A stretch of 64,000 bases of DNA from an uncultured Christensenella sp. (GCA_910587015.1 CAJUME010000012.1:67547-131546); one strand, 5' to 3'; counted from the first letter of the stretch, positions 1-8,815 are shown. Program-made: numbers and translations. Notes: generated by a model from the sequence alone, not told the origin.

Positions 1-3000
1 TATAAGTAAGGTCCTGCGACTTGCGCTCGCTGCTCCTGTACCATGTGACTGCGACCACCCTCGGTTTAACCGTAAGGGTGCCGTACACGTACGTTATTTC
101 ATAGTTGGCTGCGGTAAGACCGCTGACCTCTATAGCCTCCGCATACTCGCCTACGGGCCCGTATATGCTGTACTTTCCGCTGTTTACGCGGATTACAGGC
201 TTGCCAAAATCAAGCACGCTGTCGCCTGCCGCAACGCCCGCATAGCTGACCTCGTAATCGTGCGCCGATGGGTCATCGCCATACGTTATTACCGCAGCCT
301 CCGCCGTTACCGTAAGAGGTGCTTTGGTTATTGTAAGCCTGCGGGTTTGCGCCGCTACGGGAGAATAGTTTTCACCGACCTCGAACCGCGCCACGACCGT
401 ATACTCGCCCGCATTGACTACGCCGCTTTCAGAAACCTTGACGCCGTTAAGAAGGTACTCATACGCGACCTTAGTAACGCCCGTTGCCGCTCCCGACACG
501 TGCAGGCTGTGCACCGCGCCGTCATACACGACCGTAGCGTCCTCAAACACCACATCGCCAACGTCCGCCGACTGCTTTGTTATTGTAAGCACGGCATCAA
601 GGTGCCCGATTTCCAGACCGTTATAGGTAAGCTTATAGTTGTCCGCGTCTGTTGCATTCGCAAAGGCGAACGTCGCAGTTACGTTATACTCGCCAACGTC
701 CGTTACGCCCGCCGCGCCGTAGCTTTGGCCGCCGCGCTTATATTCATATGTAACAGTTACGCCCGCGGGCAACGTGCCCGACAGTACAAGCGTATGCTTC
801 GCGCCGTTGTATGCCGCGCTGCCGGAATTAAACGATATATTATACTCGCCGCCGTCAAGCGCAAGCTCCGCTCTGTTTATTACAAGCGTTGCGCTGAGGT
901 CGGCTATTACGTTATAGTTTCCGCCGACGGTGAACCGCGCTACGACCGTATGCGTGCCAGCATTGACTACGCCGCTACCCGCCGCGCCGTTATAGAAATA
1001 TGTGACCGTTACGCCCTCCGGCTGCTTGCCAAGGGCCGCGCCGTCAAGGAGCGCGCCGCTCCAGTCGACGGCAAGGCTGTATTCCGTGCCGTTATAGGTA
1101 TGCGCACCGCCCGTAAGCGTGACGCCCGTTATGGTTGCGGGAAGTATTTTAAGCGTAAACTCGCGCGTGTCGCCGGGCTGAACGTCCGACCAGCTGTAGT
1201 TGGGCGACAGCTTGACTGTAACCTTATACTCGCCCGCATTGACGGGCTTGCCGCCGGTAAGCGCCGCGCCGTTTATGCCGACATAGCTCAGCGTGTAATT
1301 TGCCGCGCCCGACTCGTTTTTCTCGGGTATCGCGCTCCAGCTCTGGTCATCGAGGTTGAGCTGTTCGACTACGGGCTGCTTTGCCGCGCCGTCATACGTT
1401 ACCGTCAGTCGGTCCGCGTCCACTCTCGCGGTTATGCCCTCCGTGGTTATGTTGAACAACGCCTCAATCACTGAAGGAAGCTTATAGTCCGAAGGGATAC
1501 TGCTGTTATCAACAGATATTTCTACCGTGTACGGGCCCGGCGCTATCGCGCTGTCCGCGCCCTTAAGCCGCGTTACAAGCGTTACCGTATCGCCCGCCAC
1601 AAGGTTGCTTACGCTCGCCGTAGGCTTATAGTCCGTGCCATCGTACACGTGCGTAAGGCCGTGCCACTCGATTGCTATCTCCCTTTGCAGGATTGTTACG
1701 CCTGTAACCGTGACAGCAACTCCGCCCTCGGGAAGGCTGTAATCGCCCGCCGCAGCGCCGCCGAGCGCCGTTACCGTTACAACGACATTAACCGAGCCCG
1801 CATGCTTGTCGGAGAATACGCCTTCCGCGGTCTGCACCGTAAGGCTTGCGCCGTCCGCATTGCCGTCAAGCACCGCCGTACTGTAATCTATGCCAGCCGA
1901 AGTGCCGTCGGACTGCACCGCATCGGTATACGATGTTGTTCCGTCATACACCTTGTCGTCTGCGGTTATGCCGCTTATGGCGGTTATCTGCTTGGGCTCT
2001 ATCACAAACGTCTGCGTTATGCTGCCGCTGTAATTGCCCTTGCCCGTTATAGTTATCGTTGCCGTGCCCGCGTGCACGTTTTCAGTATAAGTATACCCGC
2101 AGTCACTGCCCGCGCCCAGCGTCACCGCCGCCGCGTGCGTGACCGTGACAACAGGCTCGGGGGTATGCGCCGAACCCGTGTATATAACGTTGTCAACGCC
2201 CGCTACGCTCGCCGTACTGTTCTCGCCGTCAAGCGCATAGGGTGTAATCTTGTATTCCACCTCGCGTGTGCCCGTATAGTTGCCCGCGCCCGTGATTACG
2301 ACAGTTATCGTCCCGACATTAGTAAAGTCAGCGGCTTCCGCGCCGTCAGGCGTCTGATAGCTGACCGTATAGTCCGTGCCCGCTGTAAGCAGGGCATTGC
2401 CCACTACGGTATCCGTCAGCTCGGGACTTTCCTTTTGCCCGCTATGGTTGTAGACCGTGTCCGCTATGCCGCCGACAGTTATTGTGCCGAGGCTTATGGC
2501 GCGGGGGTCGATACTGTAAAGCACCTGGAAGCTACCCGTATAGTTATTTGCACCGGTGACAGTAAGCACCGCCGTTTTCACGCCCGCCGCGATATTGTTA
2601 TTGTAGCTGAAGCTGTAATCAGCCGTGGTTATGCCCGCGCCGCCGTCCTGCTCCGTTACGCTGTCCGTAAGCACAGGCTTAAACTCGTGCGCAGTGCCGT
2701 CGTATGTAAACTTAGGCACGCTGGTATAGCCGCCTATGCCCGCTACCGCGCCCGAGCCCGTGCCGAGGCTCCTCGGCGTTATGCTGACCGTGCGTCTGAA
2801 CGTGAGGTCCTTATGGTTGTCTGCTGTGATTTTGATTTCATAGGTCGCTGAATCGCTGACGTTGCAAACCTCTGCGAGGTTAACGTCAGTAAGGCTTGTG
2901 AACTCAGTCCACGCGCCCTCGCCGATGCGCCAGTACCATCTGAGGTTATTGTCCGCCTCACCCGCCGTGCTGGCCTTCATACCCGTAAGTATCTTGTGCT

Positions 3001-6000
3001 TTTTGCCGTCATAGACCCCTGCATATGCCAGAGTTACAAGCGTGTCAAGCGTTATGGTTGCAAGACCGATTGTGTATGCCGCGCTGACTGTTTTCTCGTC
3101 TGCCGCAGATGTGATTTTGTAGTTTGCCGCATAGTCGCTCTTGAGCTCGGCAGTGACAGTGTGCTCGCCCTTGTCCGTTGACCAGCCGCTATACGTGAAC
3201 ATCTCCGATACGTCCGTAGGGAGCCCTGCCGTTGCGGTGGTCGTGACCTTGTTCACCTTGGGCTGACGCTCTGTGCCGTCATACACATATCCGTCTTCCG
3301 GTATATCCCACTCAACTCCGCTTATCTCCGCTTTGGCTATCGCCGTACCGGCAGTAAGGTCGCTAAGCGTTGTTGTACTGAGGGTGTAATTTGTGCCCCA
3401 CGCGCCTTCCAAAGCTATAGAATTAACGCTATAGTTAGTTGTTCCCGCGTTGGCGCTGCTCCACACAAATGTGCCCGTGGCCGTGGGCTGCTCGCCGTTG
3501 ACCGCGCCGCTCAGGCTAATCGCTCCGGCGCCGTCTGTCCCAGCGTTATACACCTTCGCGTTTATACTTGCTGTCGGCGTTAAGGTCACTTTGCCTATTT
3601 TTACGCCCGTATTGCTTTTGTTGCTGAGCGTTGTTGTGCTCAGCTTGTAATTTGCCGTCCAACTGCTGTCGAGAGTAATGTTGGATACGTTATATGTGCT
3701 GGTTTCTGCATTTGCATTGCTCCACGCAAACGTACCCGTTGCAGTCGGATGTTCGCCGTTGACTGCGCCAGTGAGATTTATTTTGCCGCTCGCAACAGTT
3801 CCTCCGTCATAAAGCTTGGAGTTTATAACCGAATCGGGCGTCAATGTAGCTTTATCTATGCTGAAGGTCAGCTCGCGGCTACCCGTAAAGTTGCCTTTTC
3901 CCGTTATTGTCACCTTGCCGACGTTTGTACCCGCCGCAATATTGCTCGAATAAGCGCCGACAGTATAGTCGGTATCCTTTGCCAACGTCTTTTCCGAAGT
4001 CATTGCAGAGGTTTTCAGCTTAACCGTTGCAGACGGCGTCAACGCAACGCCCGTATACGTCTGCCTACCAAAGCTATACGTCACCGCATTGTTGGATATA
4101 TTAAGCGGATTGATAGTATACTTCATTGTGGTATTTGTACTTGTTACCGTAGTCGGCATCATAGATGAATCCGAAGTCTTTACAAGCACGAAATTCTTTC
4201 TGAAGCTTGACTTTAAGGTTGCCGTAACCGTATGCTCGCCCGCGTTGATTCCCAAATTGGTATAATCGAAGCCGTTTGTTTCCGTGGGCATGTTTATAGT
4301 AACGCTTGAAGGATAAATAACCTTAAGCGTCGGCCTTTGCGCAACTCCGTTGTATGTAAATGTAGTATTAGTCCAGCCAACGGTAATTTCAGCACCGTTT
4401 ATTTTAAACGGTGTAGTCACCTGATAACCGTATGTAATCGAGCTTCCGCTTCCGCTTACGCTTGTGCAATAGTTTGCCTGATAGTTTATATCTTCGTTAT
4501 CTTCTCCGCTTCCGTTTTTAAGGGTAGCTTTTGCCGTATATGTGCCAGAATCGGTGTATTGGTCCACAATAAACCAATTTGCCCCGCAAGGCAACCCGTT
4601 TGCAGTGCTTGCAGACTGAATGACGGGTGACTGCTCGCCGCCCGTAAAGGCTTTATTCAGCGTATCGGCCTGCCAGACAACAGAAATAAGCGACTTGGTC
4701 ATATATCCTGTTACGGTAACCGCCGCAGTGGTATTATCCGACCATATATATCCCGATTTAAGCGTAAAAGTTACTCTATATGTTCCGACGCCCACGTCCG
4801 TTATCGAATATGTGCCGTTTTCGGGAGAAATTCCCGCAGTCACATTGGAAGTGGTCATTCCCGCAGGGTCATAGCCTATTATAATCATCTGCGAGGTGCC
4901 ATCGTATACAACCGTTCTGCCAACGGGCTTAGGTACGGGAATTTTAGTATCCGTACCGTTTGCAATCACAGCTTCCTTGCTCGTCCCAGAGCCGGCAGAA
5001 GTTATATTATAATATTTTCCGCTTGCATTTTTAGTATCGGAAAAGAAATGTGCTTTTTCGAAATTTGCAGCCTGATGTGTCGAAGAGCTACTGCCTAATC
5101 CCGTAGTAAACATATACGAGGTCGCGGAAGTCAGATTTTCGGCAGTAATACCAACACTGCCGGTAAATATTCCCGCAATCGTAATTTTTTTATCCGTATC
5201 CAAATGCACGTTATTTCTGGTACCATTTGAAAGCGTATTACCCAAAATCTGCGCATTTCCGCTTAAATTAATAATTCCGTAAGAGGCTACGCCCGCGCCG
5301 TGACTCTCTGCAGTATTGTTTGTAATAGTTCCGCCCGACATGGTAAAACGGCTTGTGCTGTTATATGTATGTACTCCACCGCCCCATCTATATGCATGAT
5401 TGTCGCTAATCGTACCGCCCGACATCTGAAAATGACCGAGATAGGCACATACTGCACCGCCTTCCCCTGCCTGATTGTGGTGCATTTTACCACCCGTCAT
5501 TCTTGCTGTTGTAGTATCGCGTACAAACAATGCCCCGGCATATGAAGCATTTGACTCATTACTTACTATATTATAAGAGATTTCGCCACCGCTCATCAAA
5601 AATGTGCTTTGCCCATCAAGCCTTACGCCGCCGCCGGCAATACTTTCTTGACCGGCTTCATTGCAGGTAATATTACCTCCGGAAATAGTAAGCTTACTAT
5701 TCTGCAAATATACACCGGGTCCTGCTGCAGAGTTACCTTTAACATACCCTCCTCTTATTTCTCCGCCGCCAACACTGTCGGTTATTTCCAGCTCGCTCCA
5801 TCTTCCCCATATAACTCTGCCGTCATGAATACAGTTGTAATTAGGTTGCTTTATTCTGTAATCATCCGCAGTACCAGTAACACTTTTCTTTATATTTCGG
5901 TTAAGCTTATTCCCTCTTAAATCAAGTACAATTTTTGCATCGTTGGGCACACAAAGCGCACCGCGATAAAACGGCGTAGACGAAAGATTGGCGTCCTCAT

Positions 6001-7363
6001 CGGCAACATCAAATTCGCCGTTAAACGATGTATTTACAAGCACCTTATTTTCATCATAAATATCTGTCGCTGTCCAGTCAGATGCAAGCAAAAAACCTAC
6101 CGCGGTATTTATTACACTGGTTTTACTTAATTCAACAGCTCTTCTCCATGACTGCTCCAAACCATTGATAGTAAAATCTTGACCGGTCTGAACTGCTGTA
6201 TTGTTTTTTATTGCTCCTCCTGTAATATTTAATGGAATGGCGCCGGAAGAAACCATCAATCCTCCGCCATGAGTACCCGCTTTGTTTCCGGAAATTTCGC
6301 CGCCGCTCATTTCCATCCTCATTGTTGTCGCATCGCCCAAAGTGTCAGGGTCAAACCATACGCCGCCACCTAATTGAAGTGCTTCATTGTTAATAATTTT
6401 AGCGGTACCGCTCATTTTAAATACAGCACTTGTTGAATACATACAAACGCCGCCACCATTCTTTGCAATATTGCCGGAAATTTCGCCGCCGGTCATTTCA
6501 AAATAAGTGTTATGACGCGAAAATACGCCGCCGCCATAAAAGTTAGTTACCTTATTATTTGTAATTTTTCCTCCATACATATGAAAACTGCTTGTTTTTC
6601 CGGGTTCTCCGTTTACACGCACACCCGCGCCAGCAAGACCGCCCGCAGATTCAAAGCCCGTTATATTTCCATGTCGTAAAATTAACGTTGCTCCGCGGTT
6701 TCCACTTTGTTGAATATGTATTCCACCCTGCGCCGTAGTATAGCCGCCCGTTATAAGTCCGTTATCATTACCCTTATTATCGTCTATTTCCAAAACGCCG
6801 CCTATAACCTTAATACAGCCTCCATCGACTACCGCTTTTGGAACACGGTTACCCGCAGACGTTCTTAAATTACGATTAATGCTGTGACCGTTTAAATCTA
6901 TTTTAATACTCTTATATTCGGGAACGTAAAGCATTTTGTTATAAAAATATCCATCGCCCGTTCCGAAAGACGTATTGACAACTGTGCCGTTATCTGCATT
7001 TATTTCATCCGCAGCCACCCAGTCATTACCTAAAATAACAGTGATTTGCGTGCTTGAGCTGGTGCTTGCGTCAATTGCCGCCTTCCAGCCCGCCGCCATA
7101 TCCGCGCACGTTCCGCTTATTGTGATTTTGCCGCCGGTAACGGTTGTATTTGCCCGTTCCGAAGGGGTCCAATCAATAGGAATAAGATTTTCGTCCGCGC
7201 TTGCCGTTGTATCGTTATGTGAATTATTTTCATTTTTAAATACGGAAGAGCCGCCGAAAATATTCACGAACGCAAAAGAGGCACAGCACAAAAGTACTGC
7301 ACATAATGCAAAAAGACTGCAAAGGTATAATTTGCCCTTTGCCTTAAAGAACTTCCCAAACAT
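1..7363 (-). CDS. Giant beta-helix and MBG/Ig-repeat surface protein (C-terminus beyond window)
   Basis: The minus-strand frame is open without a stop from the ATG at 7363 to the left edge, at least 2,454 codons. The N-terminus is a basic stretch (MFGKFFKAKGK) followed by a hydrophobic, Cys-rich signal or anchor segment at about residues 12-35. Two tandem beta-helix-type domains follow, at about residues 70-395 and 400-745, both rich in MSGG-x-I-x-x-N-x-A and GGGV turns and both opening with a similar block (GNDW / ASDW, then VNTSF, then I-x-L-D-L-x-G). From about residue 817 come many Ig-like units with YDGT, NYTG and NAGEYTV signatures; the last visible unit ends NYEITYVYGTLTV, typical of MBG-family adhesin repeats. 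Likely role: cell-surface stalk or adhesin; ligand and anchor unknown. A weak AGG lies about 9 bases before the ATG. Transcription probably depends on the invertible promoter at 7664-7812. Open reading is seen; surface role is inferred. Confidence 0.9.
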   Translation of the reverse strand, partial: MFGKFFKAKGKLYLCSLFALCAVLLCCASFAFVNIFGGSSVFKNENNSHNDTTASADENLIPIDWTPSERANTTVTGGKITISGTCADMAAGWKAAIDASTSSSTQITVILGNDWVAADEINADNGTVVNTSFGTGDGYFYNKMLYVPEYKSIKIDLNGHSINRNLRTSAGNRVPKAVVDGGCIKVIGGVLEIDDNKGNDNGLITGGYTTAQGGIHIQQSGNRGATLILRHGNITGFESAGGLAGAGVRVNGEPGKTSSFHMYGGKITNNKVTNFYGGGVFSRHNTYFEMTGGEISGNIAKNGGGVCMYSTSAVFKMSGTAKIINNEALQLGGGVWFDPDTLGDATTMRMEMSGGEISGNKAGTHGGGLMVSSGAIPLNITGGAIKNNTAVQTGQDFTINGLEQSWRRAVELSKTSVINTAVGFLLASDWTATDIYDENKVLVNTSFNGEFDVADEDANLSSTPFYRGALCVPNDAKIVLDLRGNKLNRNIKKSVTGTADDYRIKQPNYNCIHDGRVIWGRWSELEITDSVGGGEIRGGYVKGNSAAGPGVYLQNSKLTISGGNITCNEAGQESIAGGGVRLDGQSTFLMSGGEISYNIVSNESNASYAGALFVRDTTTARMTGGKMHHNQAGEGGAVCAYLGHFQMSGGTISDNHAYRWGGGVHTYNSTSRFTMSGGTITNNTAESHGAGVASYGIINLSGNAQILGNTLSNGTRNNVHLDTDKKITIAGIFTGSVGITAENLTSATSYMFTTGLGSSSSTHQAANFEKAHFFSDTKNASGKYYNITSAGSGTSKEAVIANGTDTKIPVPKPVGRTVVYDGTSQMIIIGYDPAGMTTSNVTAGISPENGTYSITDVGVGTYRVTFTLKSGYIWSDNTTAAVTVTGYMTKSLISVVWQADTLNKAFTGGEQSPVIQSASTANGLPCGANWFIVDQYTDSGTYTAKATLKNGSGEDNEDINYQANYCTSVSGSGSSITYGYQVTTPFKINGAEITVGWTNTTFTYNGVAQRPTLKVIYPSSVTINMPTETNGFDYTNLGINAGEHTVTATLKSSFRKNFVLVKTSDSSMMPTTVTSTNTTMKYTINPLNISNNAVTYSFGRQTYTGVALTPSATVKLKTSAMTSEKTLAKDTDYTVGAYSSNIAAGTNVGKVTITGKGNFTGSRELTFSIDKATLTPDSVINSKLYDGGTVASGKINLTGAVNGEHPTATGTFAWSNANAETSTYNVSNITLDSSWTANYKLSTTTLSNKSNTGVKIGKVTLTPTASINAKVYNAGTDGAGAISLSGAVNGEQPTATGTFVWSSANAGTTNYSVNSIALEGAWGTNYTLSTTTLSDLTAGTAIAKAEISGVEWDIPEDGYVYDGTERQPKVNKVTTTATAGLPTDVSEMFTYSGWSTDKGEHTVTAELKSDYAANYKITSAADEKTVSAAYTIGLATITLDTLVTLAYAGVYDGKKHKILTGMKASTAGEADNNLRWYWRIGEGAWTEFTSLTDVNLAEVCNVSDSATYEIKITADNHKDLTFRRTVSITPRSLGTGSGAVAGIGGYTSVPKFTYDGTAHEFKPVLTDSVTEQDGGAGITTADYSFSYNNNIAAGVKTAVLTVTGANNYTGSFQVLYSIDPRAISLGTITVGGIADTVYNHSGQKESPELTDTVVGNALLTAGTDYTVSYQTPDGAEAADFTNVGTITVVITGAGNYTGTREVEYKITPYALDGENSTASVAGVDNVIYTGSAHTPEPVVTVTHAAAVTLGAGSDCGYTYTENVHAGTATITITGKGNYSGSITQTFVIEPKQITAISGITADDKVYDGTTSYTDAVQSDGTSAGIDYSTAVLDGNADGASLTVQTAEGVFSDKHAGSVNVVVTVTALGGAAAGDYSLPEGGVAVTVTGVTILQREIAIEWHGLTHVYDGTDYKPTASVSNLVAGDTVTLVTRLKGADSAIAPGPYTVEISVDNSSIPSDYKLPSVIEALFNITTEGITARVDADRLTVTYDGAAKQPVVEQLNLDDQSWSAIPEKNESGAANYTLSYVGINGAALTGGKPVNAGEYKVTVKLSPNYSWSDVQPGDTREFTLKILPATITGVTLTGGAHTYNGTEYSLAVDWSGALLDGAALGKQPEGVTVTYFYNGAAGSGVVNAGTHTVVARFTVGGNYNVIADLSATLVINRAELALDGGEYNISFNSGSAAYNGAKHTLVLSGTLPAGVTVTYEYKRGGQSYGAAGVTDVGEYNVTATFAFANATDADNYKLTYNGLEIGHLDAVLTITKQSADVGDVVFEDATVVYDGAVHSLHVSGAATGVTKVAYEYLLNGVKVSESGVVNAGEYTVVARFEVGENYSPVAAQTRRLTITKAPLTVTAEAAVITYGDDPSAHDYEVSYAGVAAGDSVLDFGKPVIRVNSGKYSIYGPVGEYAEAIEVSGLTAANYEITYVYGTLTVKPRVVAVTWYRSSERKSQDLTY

Positions 7364-7413
7364 AATTTAACCTACCACTGAAAAATTTTGTTCTAAATTT
7401 ATTAAATTGTTTT

Positions 7414-7459
7414 CCTCTGCGCCCCTTCCCACGGGGGTGCACGTCACTTCTGACAGAGG
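7414..7459 (-). promoter_or_regulatory. Leader RNA module B of the giant surface gene
   Basis: Read on the minus strand this 46-base block folds as a closed three-way element. The outer stem is CCTCTG/CAGAGG, one inner hairpin is GTCA-GAAG-TGAC (7443-7454), and a second is GCACCCC/GGGGCGC closing the loop CGTGGGAA (7419-7440). The loop and its flanking CC...GG pairs recur in module A about 75 bases upstream. No riboswitch class that I know matches. It lies in the predicted untranslated leader, 50 bases before the start codon. Confidence 0.5.
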
Positions 7460-7492
7460 ATTTTAACTAACTGCCTTCCTTTCCGCAGATAA

Positions 7493-7543
7493 CCGCGTTG
7501 CTCCCTTCCCACAGGAAGCATTTTTCCTTGCTTTTGGGCGCGG
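7493..7543 (-). promoter_or_regulatory. Leader RNA module A of the giant surface gene
   Basis: On the minus strand an outer stem CCGCG/CGCGG (7539-7543 with 7493-7497) encloses a hairpin GCTTCC/GGGAGC with loop TGTGGGAA (7500-7519). The loop differs from that of module B by one base. A small hairpin, CTGC...GCAG at about 7471-7488, separates the two modules. The paired arrangement suggests a tandem structured RNA, possibly a ligand- or protein-binding leader; this is inferred from base pairing only. Confidence 0.5.
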
Positions 7544-7560
7544 AAATTAAAGAAAAGGCA

Positions 7561-7631
7561 CAAAGCCGCCTTGTCGGACTACCACATCTTTTTACAATTT
7601 TTTTGAAAAAATCGCACAAAGCGGCTTTGCC
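7561..7631 (-). promoter_or_regulatory. Attenuator-like alternative pairing in the surface-gene leader
   Basis: On the minus strand the first element (about 7617-7631) can form a short hairpin CAAAG-CCG-CTTTG, followed within five bases by a run of six T (about 7606-7611), which resembles a weak intrinsic terminator. A second element at 7561-7570 contains GCGGCTTTG, which can instead pair with CAAAGCCGC of the first and so break the hairpin. The two folds are mutually exclusive. Regulation is inferred. Confidence 0.35.
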
Positions 7632-7635
7632 GTTT

Positions 7636-7663
7636 GTTCGCCTATTAATATGATAGGCGAACT
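7636..7663 (+). repeat. Left inverted repeat / recombination site of the promoter switch
   Basis: This repeat is identical to the reverse complement of 7813-7840. It has 10-bp arms GTTCGCCTAT and ATAGGCGAAC around the asymmetric 7-bp spacer TAATATG. That is the layout of a tyrosine-recombinase core site, where two monomers bind the arms and strand exchange spans the spacer. The left outer flank has no T run on the minus strand, so the hairpin should not terminate leftward transcription. Confidence 0.85.
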
Positions 7664-7812
7664 AAAAAACGGAATAAATGTATAAATGAAAAAATTCACA
7701 CGCAAAAATGCTCGAATTTTACATAAAAAAGGTGTATTTCCAACAATTTACAAAAAAAATCTCTAAAAAAACTTGACACTTTTACATTGCGGGGTTAAAA
7801 TGACAATACAAA
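7664..7812. other. Predicted invertible promoter segment
   Basis: A very AT-rich 149-bp segment lies between two inverted copies of a 28-bp site and carries one consensus promoter on the plus strand. In the orientation given, that promoter points right, away from the giant surface gene (OFF). Reversal about position 7738 would put the -10 at about 7675-7680 and start transcription near 7668 towards the surface gene (ON). A tyrosine recombinase gene lies 66 bp to the right. The layout matches known phase-variable promoter switches; inversion itself is not seen here. Confidence 0.8.
7773..7801 (+). promoter_or_regulatory. Sigma-A-type promoter inside the invertible segment
   Basis: TTGACA at 7773-7778 and TAAAAT at 7796-7801 are separated by exactly 17 bases. 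The expected start is near 7808. In the present orientation it reads straight into the right inverted repeat and its T run. Confidence 0.8.
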
Positions 7813-7840
7813 AGTTCGCCTATCATATTAATAGGCGAAC
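7813..7840 (-). repeat. Right inverted repeat / recombination site of the promoter switch
   Basis: Exact inverted copy of 7636-7663, with the same 10-bp arms and the spacer in reverse orientation (CATATTA). Opposite spacer orientation is what makes recombination between the sites invert rather than delete the segment. Confidence 0.85.
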
Positions 7841-7847
7841 TTTTTTT
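7813..7847 (+). terminator. Terminator formed by the right inverted repeat plus seven T
   Basis: On the plus strand the repeat folds as an 11-bp hairpin (AGTTCGCCTAT / ATAGGCGAACT, 7-base loop) directly followed by TTTTTTT at 7841-7847. A transcript from the 7773-7801 promoter would end after about 40 bases. Confidence 0.7.
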
Positions 7848-7906
7848 GTTTTATTTATTTTTATTTTGTAACAAATTTTACACGAAAAAATGTTAAAAAT
7901 TACAGA

Positions 7907-8815
7907 TTATTTAAGCAGCCTGCCCACCCTGTTCATCATCGCGGTTTTATGCTCTTCAAAAGAATGTGCGTATCTGTTGAGCGTTATACTTGAATTTTTA
8001 TGCCCCAAAATCTCCGAAAGCGTCTTTACGTCCATGCCGCACTCCAACGCGCGCGTTGCAAAAGTGTGCCTTAAAGCATGAAACCCCCTGTGCGGAATGT
8101 TAAGAATTTTCAATGTTGATTGAAGCGCTTTTTGGTACGACCTTAAAGAAACGGGCTTTCCGTCCTTTCCCGATATAACAAAGCCCCGCCTGTTCTGGTG
8201 CTTAAGTATTCTTAAATAGGGCACAAGCTGCCTCGGCAACGGAATTTCCCTGCGCGAGGTAGCTGTTTTTGGAGTGTCGATAATCTTTACATACTCGCCG
8301 TTTTCCCACGCGTCACGGCTGTTCTTTGTAACGGTTATGGTCGACTTCAAAAAATCTATGTCCGCCCATTCCAGCGCCAGCAGCTCGCCTAACCTAAGCC
8401 CCGTATAAAGACATAACACAATGCCGTAAAGCTTGATTTTACGGTTATTTATTATATAGCTTTCAATTTTCTTCTGCTCTGCGGCGGTAAAGGACTCCAC
8501 CTTCTTCTCCCGCGATTTCGGTCGTTGAATGCAGTTTGAAAACTCCTGCTCGATAACCCCCGTTTTCTGCGCGCGCGTCAGCGAAGAGCGCACTACGGCG
8601 ATTATCCCCGAAACCGTGTTCGAAGCATACTTTTCCGTCAATTCCGCGGTAAACCTTTGAAGCATGGACGGCGAAAGCTCGGTCAAATCGCAATCGCCGA
8701 GCGACGGTTCGATTTTAAGCCGTACGATTTCATCGTACTTTTCAAAAGTCCGCGATTTTACCATGGGTTTTACGCAGGTGGAAAGCCATTCGTTCAGCCA
8801 TTCTTTGTAATTCAT
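7907..8815 (-). CDS. Tyrosine recombinase, probable invertase of the adjacent promoter switch
   Basis: A 302-aa phage-integrase-family protein. The N-terminal 100 residues are a SAM-like core-binding domain; a separate arm-binding domain is absent. The catalytic residues are visible: R141 in TGLRLGE, K183 in TPKTATSRRE, H246 and R249 in HALRH, H272 in LGHK, and the nucleophile Y282 in NRYAH. It therefore should cut and rejoin DNA at paired sites. The ATG at 8815 is preceded by AGGAG at 7 bases. Its stop codon lies 66 bp from the right inverted repeat, whose arms-plus-spacer form suits this enzyme class. It could instead be an integrase left from a mobile element, but no other element genes are nearby. 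Family assignment is certain; the role in inversion is inferred from position and site structure. Confidence 0.9.
   Translation of the reverse strand: MNYKEWLNEWLSTCVKPMVKSRTFEKYDEIVRLKIEPSLGDCDLTELSPSMLQRFTAELTEKYASNTVSGIIAVVRSSLTRAQKTGVIEQEFSNCIQRPKSREKKVESFTAAEQKKIESYIINNRKIKLYGIVLCLYTGLRLGELLALEWADIDFLKSTITVTKNSRDAWENGEYVKIIDTPKTATSRREIPLPRQLVPYLRILKHQNRRGFVISGKDGKPVSLRSYQKALQSTLKILNIPHRGFHALRHTFATRALECGMDVKTLSEILGHKNSSITLNRYAHSFEEHKTAMMNRVGRLLK

Noticed and set aside
260..2851. Long plus-strand frames (about 400 codons each) opposite the giant surface gene
   Set aside because: They lie in the register complementary to the real frame and stay open because the sense gene avoids TTA, CTA and TCA codons. 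Their translations are rich in Arg, Tyr and Cys, have no ribosome sites and no domains.
7414..7543. Known riboswitch class (c-di-GMP, glycine, cobalamin) upstream of the surface gene
   Set aside because: Base pairing is clear, but the conserved cores of these classes are missing, so no class name is given.
7907..8815. Integrase as evidence of a prophage or conjugative element
   Set aside because: No excisionase, relaxase, capsid or replication genes are nearby, and the flanking inverted sites explain it better as an invertase.
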